Source: an uncultured Clostridia bacterium
GTDB taxonomy: Bacteria; Bacillota; Clostridia; Lachnospirales; CAG-274
Assembly: GCA_947627855.1 (NCBI GenBank)
Contig: CANQXR010000010.1
Span: forward strand, 1-64,000
Direction of reading: 5' to 3'
DNA length: 64,000 bases
The number at the start of each line of letters is the position of its first letter. Position 1 is the first letter of the stretch. Below are positions 1 through 11,800 of the stretch, in pieces. A program made the translations under genes and the position numbers. The notes under the pieces were generated by a model, which ran no database searches, was not told the DNA's origin, and saw nothing but the letters and a program-made list of their open reading frames with translations.

Positions 1-108
1 CCCCCTCGCCCCCACGGGCCCGCGCGCCGCCCAACAAAGCCGCCCCCACAAACCGTCAAAGACGGTTTGTGGGGGCGGCTTTGTTGGGCGGCGCGCGGTG
101 GCAACCCT
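1..108. repeat. Palindromic element E1 (left part cut off)
   Basis: A perfect inverted repeat has arms at 20-57 and 61-98 (38 bp each) around a 3-nt AAA loop. Bases 1-19 look like the end of a preceding stem cut by the window edge. The inner stem part AACCGTC-AAA-GACGGTT recurs in element E3 (AACCGTC-TGC-GACGGTT) and, with compensating changes, in E4 (AACCATC-TTC-GATGGTT). The right flank ends in GCAACCC, as in E3. It lies just past the stop codon of the first gene. It lacks the T-run of an ordinary terminator. Function unknown; it belongs to the family described at 59.2, 59.5 and 61.6 kb. Confidence 0.85.
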
Positions 109-125
109 TAAATTATACTAAAAAA

Positions 126-1697
126 TTAATTGTTTATACCTGTCTGAGCCAAGGCTTTATAGAAATTGCCGAAAATATATGACAAATCCTCCTTCGGCAT
201 ATCAAACAAGGCTTTCGGCGAACTTACATGGGAAACTATATCCTCGCTTAAAGGAGTTATATTCAAATCAAAGGAAAGCGTCCGCATATCCTCCGTTCCT
301 TTTCTGAACCGTGTATTGTCAGAATGTGCCGAAAGTCCGTCAGCTCCCACCGTCAGAATACCGGCAGAAGAAAAACTTATCTTGTCATTTCTGTTATTAT
401 CATTTTCTACTTCTGCCCTAAGAGTATAAAGTGACTCTTCATCAAGTGTAAATTCCGCTTTGCTCGTATATGCAGCGTCAAACATAGTCTGCTTTTCCTC
501 ATAGCCCAAATCAAGCCCACTCTGAGAAATATTATAGTTTGCCCGTATTTCTCTGTCGCCGCATATAAATGTTATATCCCCTGCCCTTCCGAAGCCTTCC
601 TCATCTGTGGCAATATTTACCGAACAATCCACAACCGAATCCACATCATTGAGTGTAAAATCCCAATCGGCGCATACGATTCTGTTTTTATATATATATG
701 CATCGATTTTTACTGTCTGTGTGCTCAGGGCTTCGGAAAGCATCTCCAGAGCCGAATATCTGTTCTCATCAAGAAAATTCTCAGTTTCTTCAGCGGTATT
801 GTCAAGCCCCGTTATAAAGCATATAATAGGAGTTATTGCCTCCGCAACAGCGTGTGAATTGCTTTGCCCTTGGGCATATTCAACAAAATCGTCAATTACC
901 TCCGATACATATATGCCGTCCGCAGTCACCGTATAGCCCTTGGCGGTCTTATTGCTTTCTTTCATGGTGTAATCGTCATTTTTGTATACAACGACATTTT
1001 CTCTGAGATTCTCAACTGCTTCACGCTCTGTTGAAAAATATCCCTTTATCAGTTCCCTGAGTTCCGGTTCATCAAATATATCTGCTCTGAACAGGTCTAT
1101 GGAGATATCCTGTGTATACTCTGTTTTTCCCAAAATCTCTGAAAGCTCAGAAGAATTATATGCCGAAAGCACATTGTTAAAAGGAATGCTCAGATAATCC
1201 TCCCCCAAAAAATCCGACTTGAATATAAGCTCCTTATCATCGGCATAGCAGTCAACTGCGTCAAGTCCCGTTTCATCGGTGCTTATATAAAGACTTCCTG
1301 CCGCCTTTTTTCCGACAGGATCATAATTCCACGAAAAATCTGCGCTCCGCTGTTCCTTTCCGGCATAATCAAACTTCCCATCGGTTTTTGTGGGGCTTGT
1401 AAATATGAGAGTTTTCAGTCCCTCTGCATCAATTCCGCCGGGCTTTGCCTCATATATATCCTCCATGGAATTTCTGACACTTTTTGCAAGCTTTTTATAC
1501 GGATAAACCGACATATAAGTATATGCGGCAATTGTTATGAATGCGCACAGAATTACAAACATAAACGAATATAATATTATACTGCGCCTGTTTTTAGCGG
1601 TAATAATCTTATCTGATTCGGGATCCGTTATTTCCTCCTGCGCATCATTTGCTTCGTCAAAAAGCTCCTGTTCATCTCTGTTTTTTTCCTCGTCCAT
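126..1697 (-). CDS. Membrane-anchored protein of unknown function
   Basis: Not recognised. The protein has a short, very acidic cytoplasmic N-terminus, one hydrophobic segment (about residues 38-62) and a large extracellular part of roughly 460 residues with mixed alpha/beta character and no cysteine-rich or catalytic motif that I can name. This predicts a type II, single-pass surface protein. The start at 1697 (MDEEKNRD) is preferred over the upstream ATG at 1718 because a good GGAGG ribosome binding site lies seven bases ahead of it. It is transcribed divergently from the gene at 1813, so the 1698-1812 gap should hold both promoters. Element E1 follows its stop codon. Confidence 0.7.
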   Translation of the reverse strand: MDEEKNRDEQELFDEANDAQEEITDPESDKIITAKNRRSIILYSFMFVILCAFITIAAYTYMSVYPYKKLAKSVRNSMEDIYEAKPGGIDAEGLKTLIFTSPTKTDGKFDYAGKEQRSADFSWNYDPVGKKAAGSLYISTDETGLDAVDCYADDKELIFKSDFLGEDYLSIPFNNVLSAYNSSELSEILGKTEYTQDISIDLFRADIFDEPELRELIKGYFSTEREAVENLRENVVVYKNDDYTMKESNKTAKGYTVTADGIYVSEVIDDFVEYAQGQSNSHAVAEAITPIICFITGLDNTAEETENFLDENRYSALEMLSEALSTQTVKIDAYIYKNRIVCADWDFTLNDVDSVVDCSVNIATDEEGFGRAGDITFICGDREIRANYNISQSGLDLGYEEKQTMFDAAYTSKAEFTLDEESLYTLRAEVENDNNRNDKISFSSAGILTVGADGLSAHSDNTRFRKGTEDMRTLSFDLNITPLSEDIVSHVSSPKALFDMPKEDLSYIFGNFYKALAQTGINN

Positions 1698-1812
1698 GCT
1701 GCCGCCTCCTGCTTTCATACTTTCTACAATTATATATTACTTCAAACAAAACCGCAAGTATATTATTTTAACCTGTTCATATAATATTACAAACAAATAA
1801 AGGCGGAAATAT

Positions 1813-2865
1813 ATGACATATATTATAAAATCCGAAAAAGACATAAGCTTTTATTATTACAGCAGCGGAAAAATACTCAGCAGAAAACGTAATTCGGAGG
1901 GGCTTTCGCCGGAAACAACAATTGCCCGGGACGTAAGAAGCGATTTCACTCTGAGCCTTTCCGACTCCGGAGAGGCTTATATATTCTGTCGTGACAACAT
2001 GGGAAATGTATTGACGATAAAAAATGACGGAAACGGCTATACCGGAAGAACCATACTTGAAAACAAATCCGGCAGGGATAACAACGCCCTTTATTTTGAT
2101 GCCCGTACAAACGGCTCCTCCATGGATCTTATATACAATGTACCCACAGGCGGAAAGGGAAACAATGATATATATTTTCAGTCACTGGGAAAGGAAAAAA
2201 GCGCCCCTGTCCTCATGGATTCCGTTTTTGCCCTGAGAAACGACATTTACAGGGTATGTACGGTAGGCGGCATAAGGGTCGTTTCATATTTCCGTAATAA
2301 ACAGCGCCTGAGTCTTTGCTATCGTGAAGTAATGGAACAGTCCATAGGCCCCCTCAATACTGTATTTTCATCAGGGGGAGCCTTTACGGATTACTCGGTA
2401 TTTGGCAGCAAAGACGGAATGTATTTTTCCGCTGTACTTACGAATGTATTTTCCTCCCGTTTGCTTTTCAGAAAAAGAACGGCTGCCGGATTTTCCGATG
2501 CTGTTCCTGCGGCGGAGATGAATATGATAAACTCCCCTCTTATATTTTCACACAACAACAGGATAAACATTTTCTTCAGATCCGGCTCACGTGCGTACAT
2601 AACCTCCGAAAACGGACGTCCCACAGCATTTTCGGGAAAGATATGCGAAAAGCTTGCCAGAGCCTGCTATGCAGATATTTCGGACGGCTCTGAAATAAAA
2701 GCCTCCGAAGCCCTTGTGAATGCCGACAAGCCTTGGGATATTCAGATTTATCCCGAAATCAGCGAAAGCTATACAAGCTTTATATCCGACAGAAAACCCC
2801 GAAGGAAGGAATATTCCGACTACAACTTTATGGACTTTTTTACCGAACGGGGGTCGGACAATTGA
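1813..2865 (+). CDS. Propeller-like protein of unknown function upstream of cwlD
   Basis: The 350 residues show repeated short beta-strand blocks ending in aromatic and basic residues, the kind of pattern seen in beta-propeller proteins; this is a fold guess from periodicity only. There is no signal peptide or membrane segment, so it is probably cytoplasmic (or in the mother cell during sporulation). The start has a GGCGG ribosome binding site six bases upstream. Its stop codon overlaps the TTG start of the CwlD-like amidase in the string TTGA, so the two are very likely translated together. The link to cortex formation is inferred from that coupling alone. Confidence 0.7.
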   Translation: MTYIIKSEKDISFYYYSSGKILSRKRNSEGLSPETTIARDVRSDFTLSLSDSGEAYIFCRDNMGNVLTIKNDGNGYTGRTILENKSGRDNNALYFDARTNGSSMDLIYNVPTGGKGNNDIYFQSLGKEKSAPVLMDSVFALRNDIYRVCTVGGIRVVSYFRNKQRLSLCYREVMEQSIGPLNTVFSSGGAFTDYSVFGSKDGMYFSAVLTNVFSSRLLFRKRTAAGFSDAVPAAEMNMINSPLIFSHNNRINIFFRSGSRAYITSENGRPTAFSGKICEKLARACYADISDGSEIKASEALVNADKPWDIQIYPEISESYTSFISDRKPRRKEYSDYNFMDFFTERGSDN

Positions 2866-3554
2866 AAACCGGCACATATGGACGAAAAATAAAAATACTG
2901 ACATACATATATCTGACACTGCTTTTTGCAGGCGTGGGCTATTCTCTCAGAATGCCTTCCGGCGATGTATTTTCCCTTGAAAGAAAAATAATACTTATAG
3001 ATGCAGGGCACGGAGGAGCAGATCCGGGGAAGGTTGTTTCTGAGGGGAGCAAGGAAAAAGAAATAAATCTTGCCATAGCCGGCTATCTCTGCGATTATCT
3101 CCAACAGGGCGGCGCATGTGTATATATGACAAGACGGGACGATAAAGCCCTTTCGGAAAGCAAACGGGAGGATCTGAGGCTCAGGAGAAAGCTCGCCGAC
3201 TCCGATGAGGTTGATGCAATGATAAGCATTCATCAGAATTATTATCCCTCCGAAAATGTACGGGGAGCGCAGGTATTTTATCCCCGTTCTTCCGATGAGG
3301 GAAAGCTGCTTGCGGATTTTATACAGGCAAGGCTCAAGGAAATAGCCGACAACACAAACAAGAGGATAACAAAGGAAAACAACAGCTATTATATTCTTAA
3401 AAATCAGAAAAAGCCGTCTGTTATTGTCGAATGCGGATTTTTGTCCAATCCCGAAGAAAACAAGCTTCTTAATTCGGAGGATTATCAGAAGAAAATAGCA
3501 TGGGCGATATATATAGGAATTGCCGATTATTTTTCGGACAAAAACAAGGTGTAA
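2862..3554 (+). CDS. cwlD: N-acetylmuramoyl-L-alanine amidase, CwlD type
   Basis: A zinc amidase (Amidase_3 family) that cleaves the bond between muramic acid and the stem peptide. Seen: an N-terminal membrane anchor or signal (about residues 11-28), then zinc ligands H50 (DAGHGG), E67 and H124 (SIHQN), and catalytic E190 (VIVECGF). The length, 230 residues with a single catalytic domain, fits CwlD, which with PdaA makes muramic-delta-lactam in spore cortex. I chose TTG at 2862, which overlaps the previous stop (TTGA) and has GGGG upstream; a longer frame from 2733 would run through the preceding gene and adds no family sequence. A carboxypeptidase gene follows. Confidence 0.85.
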   Translation: MKTGTYGRKIKILTYIYLTLLFAGVGYSLRMPSGDVFSLERKIILIDAGHGGADPGKVVSEGSKEKEINLAIAGYLCDYLQQGGACVYMTRRDDKALSESKREDLRLRRKLADSDEVDAMISIHQNYYPSENVRGAQVFYPRSSDEGKLLADFIQARLKEIADNTNKRITKENNSYYILKNQKKPSVIVECGFLSNPEENKLLNSEDYQKKIAWAIYIGIADYFSDKNKV

Positions 3555-3688
3555 ACAATACCTGCGGATACAGAGGGCTTTTGCAGAGCATATAAGAGAG
3601 CTGCAAACGCCCTTTTGTCATTCCGTCAGCCGTGTATATTTTCGTCAAAGCCGTTTAAAATATTATAAAAAGCTATGGGAGGTATTTT

Positions 3689-4831
3689 ATGATAAAAAAA
3701 GTAATTTGTGTGTTTATTGCCACATTGTTTGCCATGACGGAGGTTTTCGCTGCCGATTTCAGCGTAGACGGCAAATCCGCAATATTGATAGAGCAGAATT
3801 CGGGAAAGGTTCTTTTCAGTCAGAATGAAAACGAAAAGCTCCCTCCTGCCAGTGTAACTAAAATAATGACGCTGCTTCTTATATATGATGCCGTAGCGGA
3901 CGGCAGGCTTAAATGGGAGGACGAGGTTACCGTAAGCGAACACGCCGCAGGTATGGGCGGTTCCCAGATATTTCTTGAGCCGTTTGAAACCCAGACCGTG
4001 GAAACCCTTACGAAATCAATAGCCATAGCCTCCGCAAATGATGCAGCCGTGGCTATGGCGGAAAAAATAGGCGGCAGCGAAGAGGGCTTTGTTTCCATGA
4101 TGAACGAAAAAGCAAAGGTGCTTGGTATGGAGAATACACATTTTGAAAATGCCTGCGGTCTTGACTCGGAAAATCACTACACGACTGCACAGGATATAGC
4201 CATTATGAGCAGAGAGCTTCTGAACAGATATCCTGAGGTAAAGGATTATACCACCACCTGGCAGGACGTCATAACTCACACCACAAGCAAGGGTACGTCT
4301 GAATTCGGTCTTACAAACACAAACAAGCTTATAAAATGGTATGAGGGTGCAACGGGGCTTAAAACAGGCTCCACAAGCAAGGCTCTTTATTGTCTTTCCG
4401 GCTCTGCATTCAAAAATGATATGGGGCTTATAGGAGTTATAATGGCAGCCCCCGACCCGAAGGTACGTTTCAGGGAGATGATGAAGCTGCTTGACTACGG
4501 CTTCGGAAATTACACCATTATAAATGGCGAAACTCCGGGAACACGTGTTGGCGAAATCCCCGTTTACAAGGGAAATGAAAAAACAGTAACGGGCGAAGTC
4601 AGCGAGCTTGTTTCGTGGCCCGTAAAAAAGGGTGCGGAAAACAGCTTTGAAAGCAAGCTTGAAATAGCCGAAAATATAAACGCTCCCTTTGATAAGGGCA
4701 CAAAGCTCGGCGAAATAATATATTATTATGAGGGAGAGGAAATAGGAAGAAGTGACATTGTGGCTTCAGACGCCGTGGAAAAAGCAACCTTGGGCGATAC
4801 AATAATAAATATTCTGAACAACATTTTTTAG
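3689..4831 (+). CDS. D-alanyl-D-alanine carboxypeptidase (DacF/DacB-like)
   Basis: A serine penicillin-binding protein of the S11 family that trims the terminal D-Ala from peptidoglycan stem peptides outside the membrane. Seen: a signal peptide ending near residue 22 (VFAAD), the SxxK motif S55-VTK, the SxN motif S115-AN and K225-TG. After the catalytic domain comes the usual beta-rich C-terminal domain and a hydrophobic C-terminus (TIINILNNIF) suited to membrane attachment. The length of 380 residues is normal. GGGAGG lies nine bases before the ATG. Its position after cwlD resembles sporulation neighbourhoods (DacF), but a vegetative DacA-like role cannot be excluded. Confidence 0.9.
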   Translation: MIKKVICVFIATLFAMTEVFAADFSVDGKSAILIEQNSGKVLFSQNENEKLPPASVTKIMTLLLIYDAVADGRLKWEDEVTVSEHAAGMGGSQIFLEPFETQTVETLTKSIAIASANDAAVAMAEKIGGSEEGFVSMMNEKAKVLGMENTHFENACGLDSENHYTTAQDIAIMSRELLNRYPEVKDYTTTWQDVITHTTSKGTSEFGLTNTNKLIKWYEGATGLKTGSTSKALYCLSGSAFKNDMGLIGVIMAAPDPKVRFREMMKLLDYGFGNYTIINGETPGTRVGEIPVYKGNEKTVTGEVSELVSWPVKKGAENSFESKLEIAENINAPFDKGTKLGEIIYYYEGEEIGRSDIVASDAVEKATLGDTIINILNNIF

Positions 4832-4884
4832 GTGTACGCCCATATACACCCCTCTTCGGCAAAGGAAACCTATACGCAAAAAAA

Positions 4885-4961
4885 CAGACCACTCAACGAA
4901 TAAATAATGGATGGTGATGCTAATATCGCTGTATGCAAAAAACTTTTTGCATTGTGGTCTG
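4885..4961 (-). terminator. Compound hairpin ending in a T run on the minus strand
   Basis: An 8-bp stem CAGACCAC/GTGGTCTG (4885-4892 with 4954-4961) encloses an inner hairpin TGCAAAAA/TTTTTGCA (4934-4941 with 4944-4951). Read on the minus strand it is followed by seven T, as expected for a terminator of the gene at 5033-5749. The large loop of about 60 nt makes it unusual. A short hairpin GGTGTA/TACACC at 4831-4850 overlaps the end of the carboxypeptidase gene. Confidence 0.5.
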
Positions 4962-5032
4962 CATTATTATTATAGCATATATAACACAATTTGTAAATAG
5001 CTTTTGCAATAAAAATACAAATTGTCTAATCG

Positions 5033-5749
5033 TCAGAAATCCCCAAAACAGAACTCCGCCGTTGCCTTTCCCTCAATGAATTCATTGGAGCTGAAAATAT
5101 CCTCCCCTGTTTTCAGCGGTCGGGCTATGCCCTCTTCATAGTCCTCGACAGATATCAACTCCTCATCTACAACCCCATTTCTGATGGCATTCTTTACATT
5201 CTCTATGATTTTAGGTGTACGCACGAATTCTGCACAGCAGGCAATCTCCGACATAATTCCTGCGTCGTCCACGTATTTTTCTGCGAGATATTCAAAATAT
5301 TCAAACAGCTCGTCCTTACCCAGAATTCCTCTGCCCTGCGCCGCAACAAGGGACTTGACAGCCACGCCTTTGTTAAAGAAGTCTATATTTTCATCTTCTA
5401 TAATGACTTTGATTTTATCTATATCCTTTTCCGTCATTACATTTGCCAGAACAATAGGCATACTTTCCGTAACAAACTCGTCCATAATATATTCACAGAA
5501 ATCATCGTCAAGCTTCAGAAGCTCCACTATATACTTAAAGGCCTCCTTTACCCTGAATTCGGAAAGAAAAAGCATTGCATTTACAAGCCTGAAGTCGTTA
5601 GGTATTTTCATCGGGTTTTCGACTGCCGCTTCTATAATATCAAGAAGCCCCGGTATAGACTTTTCCCTGTTCAGCCGTATTATATCTATGGCTCTGTCCA
5701 GATTCCTGTCTCCTGCCTTAATTGATTTAAAAGCCTTATATAAAGTCAT
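5033..5749 (-). CDS. DUF1186/HEAT-like helical protein
   Basis: A 238-residue, acidic, all-helical soluble protein with repeated helix pairs of about 35 residues, reading like HEAT-type repeats (for example LLDIIEAAVENP and MPIVLANVMTEKD). It is similar in look to the DUF1186 family, whose function is not known. It lacks the SEC-C zinc motif often found on longer relatives. The start has GGAGGG seven bases upstream. It stands alone: the giant gene's terminator lies upstream, and its own compound terminator at 4885-4961 lies downstream. Confidence 0.65.
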   Translation of the reverse strand: MTLYKAFKSIKAGDRNLDRAIDIIRLNREKSIPGLLDIIEAAVENPMKIPNDFRLVNAMLFLSEFRVKEAFKYIVELLKLDDDFCEYIMDEFVTESMPIVLANVMTEKDIDKIKVIIEDENIDFFNKGVAVKSLVAAQGRGILGKDELFEYFEYLAEKYVDDAGIMSEIACCAEFVRTPKIIENVKNAIRNGVVDEELISVEDYEEGIARPLKTGEDIFSSNEFIEGKATAEFCFGDF

Positions 5750-5835
5750 TTGTTTCCCTCCTTAAAAATAAAATATCTGTTGTTATAATAGCCCCCATTC
5801 ATAATAATGTCAACAAAAATTTTATACAGACAAAA

Positions 5836-5869
5836 GCCTGCCTTTTCCGTAAAGCCGGAAAAGACAGGC
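5836..5869 (-). terminator. Terminator of the giant surface-protein gene
   Basis: A 14-bp stem with one mismatch (5836-5849 with 5856-5869) sits 17 bases past the giant gene's stop codon. On the minus strand a T-rich run follows. Confidence 0.8.
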
Positions 5870-5885
5870 AATATTTTATCAATAT

Positions 5886-8800
5886 TTACTGTACAGAGTA
5901 ATCGTTAAGACTGATCCACTTTTCATAGTCATTATCCTTAAACTCATAGTCGTGGCTGTTTGCCGCCTCCTGTATCGCCAGATAATACCATGCTGTTTCA
6001 TCTGCATTATCCGTGAACGTGGTCATTCCCTCAAGGAGGTCGTCCTTTGTTTCGGGAACTCGCTTAAGAACTCTGTTTATAAGGCTTACCGCCTCGGCTC
6101 TGGTTATGTTGTTTTCGGGTCTGAATGTACCGTCGCCATAGCCGCTTACCCAATTTCTTGCGGCAGCTCTGTTTATATCCTCTTCAGCCCAGTGACCTTC
6201 TATATCAGTGAATACGTCTCCGGCTTCGCCCTTATAGGAGTCAAACCTTGCGCATACAGCGGCAAACTCGGCTCTCGTAATAGGCGCATATGGGTCGAAT
6301 AGGGTTTCACTTCTTCCGTAAACTATGTTAAGGGAGGTAAGTGTTGATATTGCCGTATTGAACCATGAGTCTGCACTCACATCTCTGAAGTCATTTGTAT
6401 AAACAGTGCTTTCATTTCTTATGTCCTCGTTAAGCAGTCTGTAGAATATAACTGCAACCTCGGCACGGGTTATATCCCTTGTGGGTCTTACTGTGCCGTC
6501 GTCATAGCCTGCTATATATGCAAAGTGGTCGTCTGCATTGAGGTCGGCAGGTGTAGGAACATCTGCGGGCTGTACGGGTTTATCGGCTTCGGAAGGCTCC
6601 TGAACGATTCCGCCGTTTCCGGATTCGCTCCAGCCTGCATATACAGTCTTGTTTGAATTCATAATAATGCTTGTTATTCTTTCCGTAAGCTCCCTGTCGG
6701 CATACCAGCCTGTGAAATCACAGCCTGCCTTTTCGGGCACTTTGTCAAGACTAACCTCTTTGCCCCTTGCATATGTTTCATCGGCATACTGCGTTCCGCC
6801 GTTGGAGGCATATCTGAGGGTGAAGCGTGCAGCACTGCCGCCGCCTCCACCGCCTCCGCCACCGCCGCCGCTGTTCGATGACCAGCGTGCAGTAAGCGTG
6901 ACGTCCTTATCGGGCGTAATTATATTTCCGGGCTGATAAACATTCGTTCCGTCTGACCAGCCTGTGAAGGTATATCCCGAACGGTAGGGAGCAGCTTTCA
7001 CGGTTATGCTCTCTCCCGCCCTCACGGTTTCGGGTGAATAGTCCGTATTGTTTACAGCTGTTCCGCCTTCAAGCTCATAGCTTACGGTATACTTTATGAT
7101 TTCATCAAATGTATAAGTATAAGCCGTGCCGTCCCTGCCGGATACTACTTCGGGCGGTACGCTGTCCCAACTTCCGTTTTCATATCCTTCGTCCGGCGTC
7201 ATTCCTGTGGGCACATTCAGAATGCCGCTGCCCTCAACAGACCAGTTGCCGCTGCTGTCGGTAAGTGTAACATATCTGTCTATATCCCTCTTTGAGCCGT
7301 CAGCCCAACTTCCGTTTACAACTCTGAAGGTTACCTTCTTCTGATAAATATCGGGTATATTGTCGGGATAGTCGGAACCCCTCGGGTCATTTCCGTATTT
7401 ATCGGCAAGCCACTGCGCAGTGAATATCCACGCTGTTTCCTCGTTGCCGCCCGGCTCGGCCGTCCAGCCCATAAATATGTATTCATCTCTTTCAGGGTCT
7501 TCAAGTATGCAGCTTTCCTCAACAATAAGCTCCACAGGTGACGGGCTGCCCCGCCATATACCGCCGTTGGGGTCAACTATTACCTTTGCTCCGTATGAAA
7601 CGTCCATATCAGCGCCCTTTGGCGGCAGGTCGTTTTCATACCTGTTGTATGATATGTTTGGATTGTCTGTACGTCCGTAGCCGTAGGTATATTCAACCGT
7701 ACCGTTTCCTGTTACGAGAGCGCTGCCTGAGCTTATGATATCGGGAGAAGCTCCTATCCAGCCGCCGCCCTCATAGCCATAGTCGGGAATTCCGCTCGGC
7801 ACTGTTACATAGCCGCTGCCTTCTGACGACCACATACCAAGCTCGTCAAAAAGCTCTGCAAGCTGAATATATGTGTCCTCGCCGTTTTCCTGCCATGTTC
7901 CGTTAAGAACCTTGAATATTACAAGCTTCTGGAATATGTCGGGTATGTCGTCATAGTTTTCGTCAGCCTCCCAATAAGCCCTGAAGAGAGTATTCTCATT
8001 TATGATGAGAGTGTCGCCGGGCTGATAGATTTCAGCGCCTGCACTCCAGCCCATAAATATACTGTCCGTTCTGTCCGGCTCTCTTTCCGGCTCGTGGGCA
8101 ACGGTTATTTCGGTTCCTGTCGGTACTACTCTGTCATATTCCACACCTACTGCCGGTGAACCGCCGTCAAAATCATAGCGGACTGTGCAGCCGTAAAGGT
8201 CGTAGTAAAGTCTGAGTGTAAGCATAAGGTCGCCGTCACCCTGAGGGAAGTTTCTGTGGACAACGCCCTCGGTTACCGAAATGCTTCTGTTAAGGTTATA
8301 GCCCTCGTATGTCTTTTCATAGGCTTTTACCTTTTCTCCCACAATTGCATTGCCGGTGACCTCCTCATACAATTCATATTGACCCGATGTGTTCTGGAGG
8401 TAATATTCCGTCTTATAATCGGCAGTTTCCGCATTGGGCGTAAAGCTGTATACATATTCGGTTCCACTTGGGAAGGTGTTGTCTATGACTTCGGGAGGAG
8501 CTTCGTTCCACTCTCCGCCGAAATATCCCTCATTGGGCGACATTCCTGTGGGTATATCTACCTTCGCCGTACCTTCGGGGCTCCATACACCCTCCTGCTC
8601 AAGGGTCAGCCATTGCTTTCTGGGTTCGCTGCTGCCGTCACTCCATACGCCGTGTTCTATTCTGAATATGACAAGCTTCTGATATACATCGGGTATACCG
8701 TCAGGCGTATCTCTGTCGGGACTTTCCGGGTCATAGCCGCCCTTTGCGTCGCTTTCCCATAATGCCGTAAATACCCATGCTATATCATCGCTTTCACCTG

Positions 8801-11800
8801 TCTTTGTTTCCCAGCCCATAAACATATAGCCGTCACGCACAGGCGCAGTTATATTTGTTTCGGGGTCGGTTATCTCCAGTGTAACGGGGTCGGTATGTAC
8901 CTTTTCATCGGGAGCCGTCCACATACCGCCGTTGGGATTTATGATTATGCTCTTGCCGTATTCCGTTTCCACAACATCGGGGTCCGGCTCGTTGTCATCG
9001 TCAAAGGACGGCTTGTCATAATAAATAACAGGCTTGCCCTTTGAAGCGTAGGTATATGTATATACCTTGACATCGGGATAATCCTTTGTGACGGTTCCGT
9101 CAGGCTCTGCCCCCGTAGGCTCGTGACTGCTCGTCCATACTCCCTTCTCAAAACCAACCTCCGGCACGCCAACAGGTATGTCATATTCGCCTGTGCCGTC
9201 CTCGCTGTAAGTCGTTCCATCGGGTCCGTAAAGATTTACAGTCATATATTTTACGGTAGTTCCATCGTCAGCCCATACGCCGTTTTCAACAACAAATATG
9301 AGCTGTCTCTGATATTTGTCAGGTACTGTGTCAGGAATATCCCTCTCAGGCTCATCAGGGTCATATCCGCCCTTTTCATCGGTATCCCAAAGCGCCGTGA
9401 ACACAATATCCTTTGTAACAATAACTCTGTCGCCGTTGTTATAGCGGTTGCCCTCTGCGTCTGTCCAACAGTCAAAGGCATATCCTGCATAGGACGGACC
9501 CGGCATAACAATTACTTCCGCCTTGTCGTCAACCGTTCTCGGTGTATAGTCAAGTCCCTCCTGTGCTGTGCCGCCGTTAAGGTTATAGCTTACTATCCAC
9601 TGATTTTCATCGGGATTTCCGTCCTTGTTGGAATCTCTCTTCCATATTGCATAGAGTATATCCGTACGACTGCCCTTTTCAAAGGTATTGTTGTAATATC
9701 TTCCGTCATATATTACGCCTGTGCTGTTAAGGTTCCAACCGGAGAATACATAGCCATCTCTGGTGGGTATCCTGTCAGCAGGAACAGTCACCTTTTCTCC
9801 TACCTCATACTCATTGTCGTCATAAGGCATATTCTCAACAAGATCGCCGTCAGCGTTTTCCTCATATTTTACCTGCTTGTAGTCGGGCTTTCCGTCACTG
9901 CCGTCGCTGCCGCCGAATTCGTCCTTTGCCCATACGGCGTACAGCCTTATAGTGCCGCTTCCGTCGGAATCCTTCGGGTCGACCTTATAGCTGTCAGGCA
10001 ATACATCGGTTATTGCATTGTCCGAAGGAAGCTCTCCCGTATGGGGGTTAAGGCTCCAGCCCACAAACACAGCCTTATCCACGGCAAGATCGCCGCACTC
10101 GGCAAGAGGCTCTACAATGCTGCCGTCAAGAAGATCGGTCACACTGTCGGGAGCTGTTCCCTCGCCGCCGTTGGGGTCGTATACAAGTGTATAAAGTGTT
10201 TCCTCAAAATCCGGCGTACCGTTGCCGTTTTTATCCTCTGCCCAAAGAGCATATACAACTATATCCTCATTGTCAAACAAAACATTCCGGGCGGACAGCT
10301 TCTCAAACAGGTCGGCATCAGTATATCTGAGAATATCCTCGTGGCGTTCGGTACTCCAGCCTGCCAGAACAGCGCCCTCCATATGCACACGTTTGCGGCT
10401 TTCGTTTATGTCCATAAGCTCGGCATTCTCCCCCGGCAGACAATAATTTGTATAATCTGCGAAGATTATGCCCTCCTCCGGCAATTCGGGATTTGGCTCT
10501 CCGCCGTTTGAATGATATTTCACAAGATGTCTGTCGTCCGCATAGTCGGGCTTTCCGTCTCTGTCATCGTCCTTCGCCCAAACCGAATAAACGCTGACAT
10601 TTTCGTTTGGTATTGTGACATTTGTCAAAAGCTGTCTTGCTTCTTCAATGCTTTCGACTGTCTTGTCCGCCTCACTCGGATCATTCGTCCAGCCCACAAA
10701 TACCAGATCGTCATTTATCATAGGTGAAACAGGCATCCAAAGTGCGGCAGTTTCGCCAAAACCATATCTTCTGTCACGGAAATCCGGAAAATCGGGATAA
10801 ACCGATACATCTATAACACCGTTGTCTGTTTCGGCAGTTTCGCCATTTACATTATAGAGTATTCTGTATGTGTCCGTATACCATACGGCATACAGCACAA
10901 CATTTTCCTCTCCTATAACGAGAGTGCTGTCGGGCAGATATTCGGCTTCTGTGTCGTGCCTGTCCGTGCTCCAGCCCATGAAATAATTTCTTACTCCCGT
11001 GTCGGGGTCATTCCAATACCAGAAGCCGTTTTCAGGCTCATAGCTCAGACCGTTATCCCCGTTAAGGGCTTTGACTGTGCATTTTTCGTCTTGGAAAAGT
11101 CCGAAATAACCTTCCGGCATACTTACGCTTTCCGGCGCTCCGTTTTTGTCATATGTTACCGAATGACCCTCAGCCACAGGTATATACAACGTACCGACAG
11201 CTCCCTCAGGCGCATAATATTTTACAGTAACGCTTCTGCCCTTGTCGCCGGAATAGGTCGTGACTATATCGTCAATAACCTTTCCGCTGTTTGCGTCATA
11301 ATAAGGCTTGCCCTTATAGCCGCCCTCAGCCTCCGAGGGGCTTAGTATAATTATGTTTTCGTTTCTTTCTCCTGCCGAAGTATCGTTTATCGTCAGTGTG
11401 AATTCATAATAATCCGGCTCAAGAGATGAGATAGATATATGACCGGGGCTTTCCGTATCATCTACGGGATAACCGCCTATTTCCTCAGGCTCTCCGCTTA
11501 CCTCATAAACGCTGTTTATCATAAAGCCCTCTATAAGCTTTTCTTCGGGGTCACGGGTTCCGTCCCTGTCTGCATCGTCGAAAAGTCTTACGGTTACATA
11601 AGCTTGGTCAACAGACCGCCATACCGCATAAAGCGTATCGTTTACGCCTGCCGACTTGACGAAGTAATATGGATTTCCCGTTTCACTTCCGGCTCCGTCA
11701 TATCTTGTAGTGCTTGAATTTCCGGAGGGGTCGTTAAGGCTCCAGCCCATAAATACATAATTCTTTACACTGAGTGCGCTTGACCTTACATAAACCCTGT

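Noticed and set aside
6838..6870. Polyglycine region as a second slippage site
   Set aside because: Glycine codons have varied third bases, so there is no homopolymer, and length changes by codon would stay in frame.
9123..10511. 462-codon open frame on the plus strand inside the giant gene
   Set aside because: It is antisense to repeated coding sequence with biased codons, has no ribosome binding site and its product has no protein-like domain pattern.
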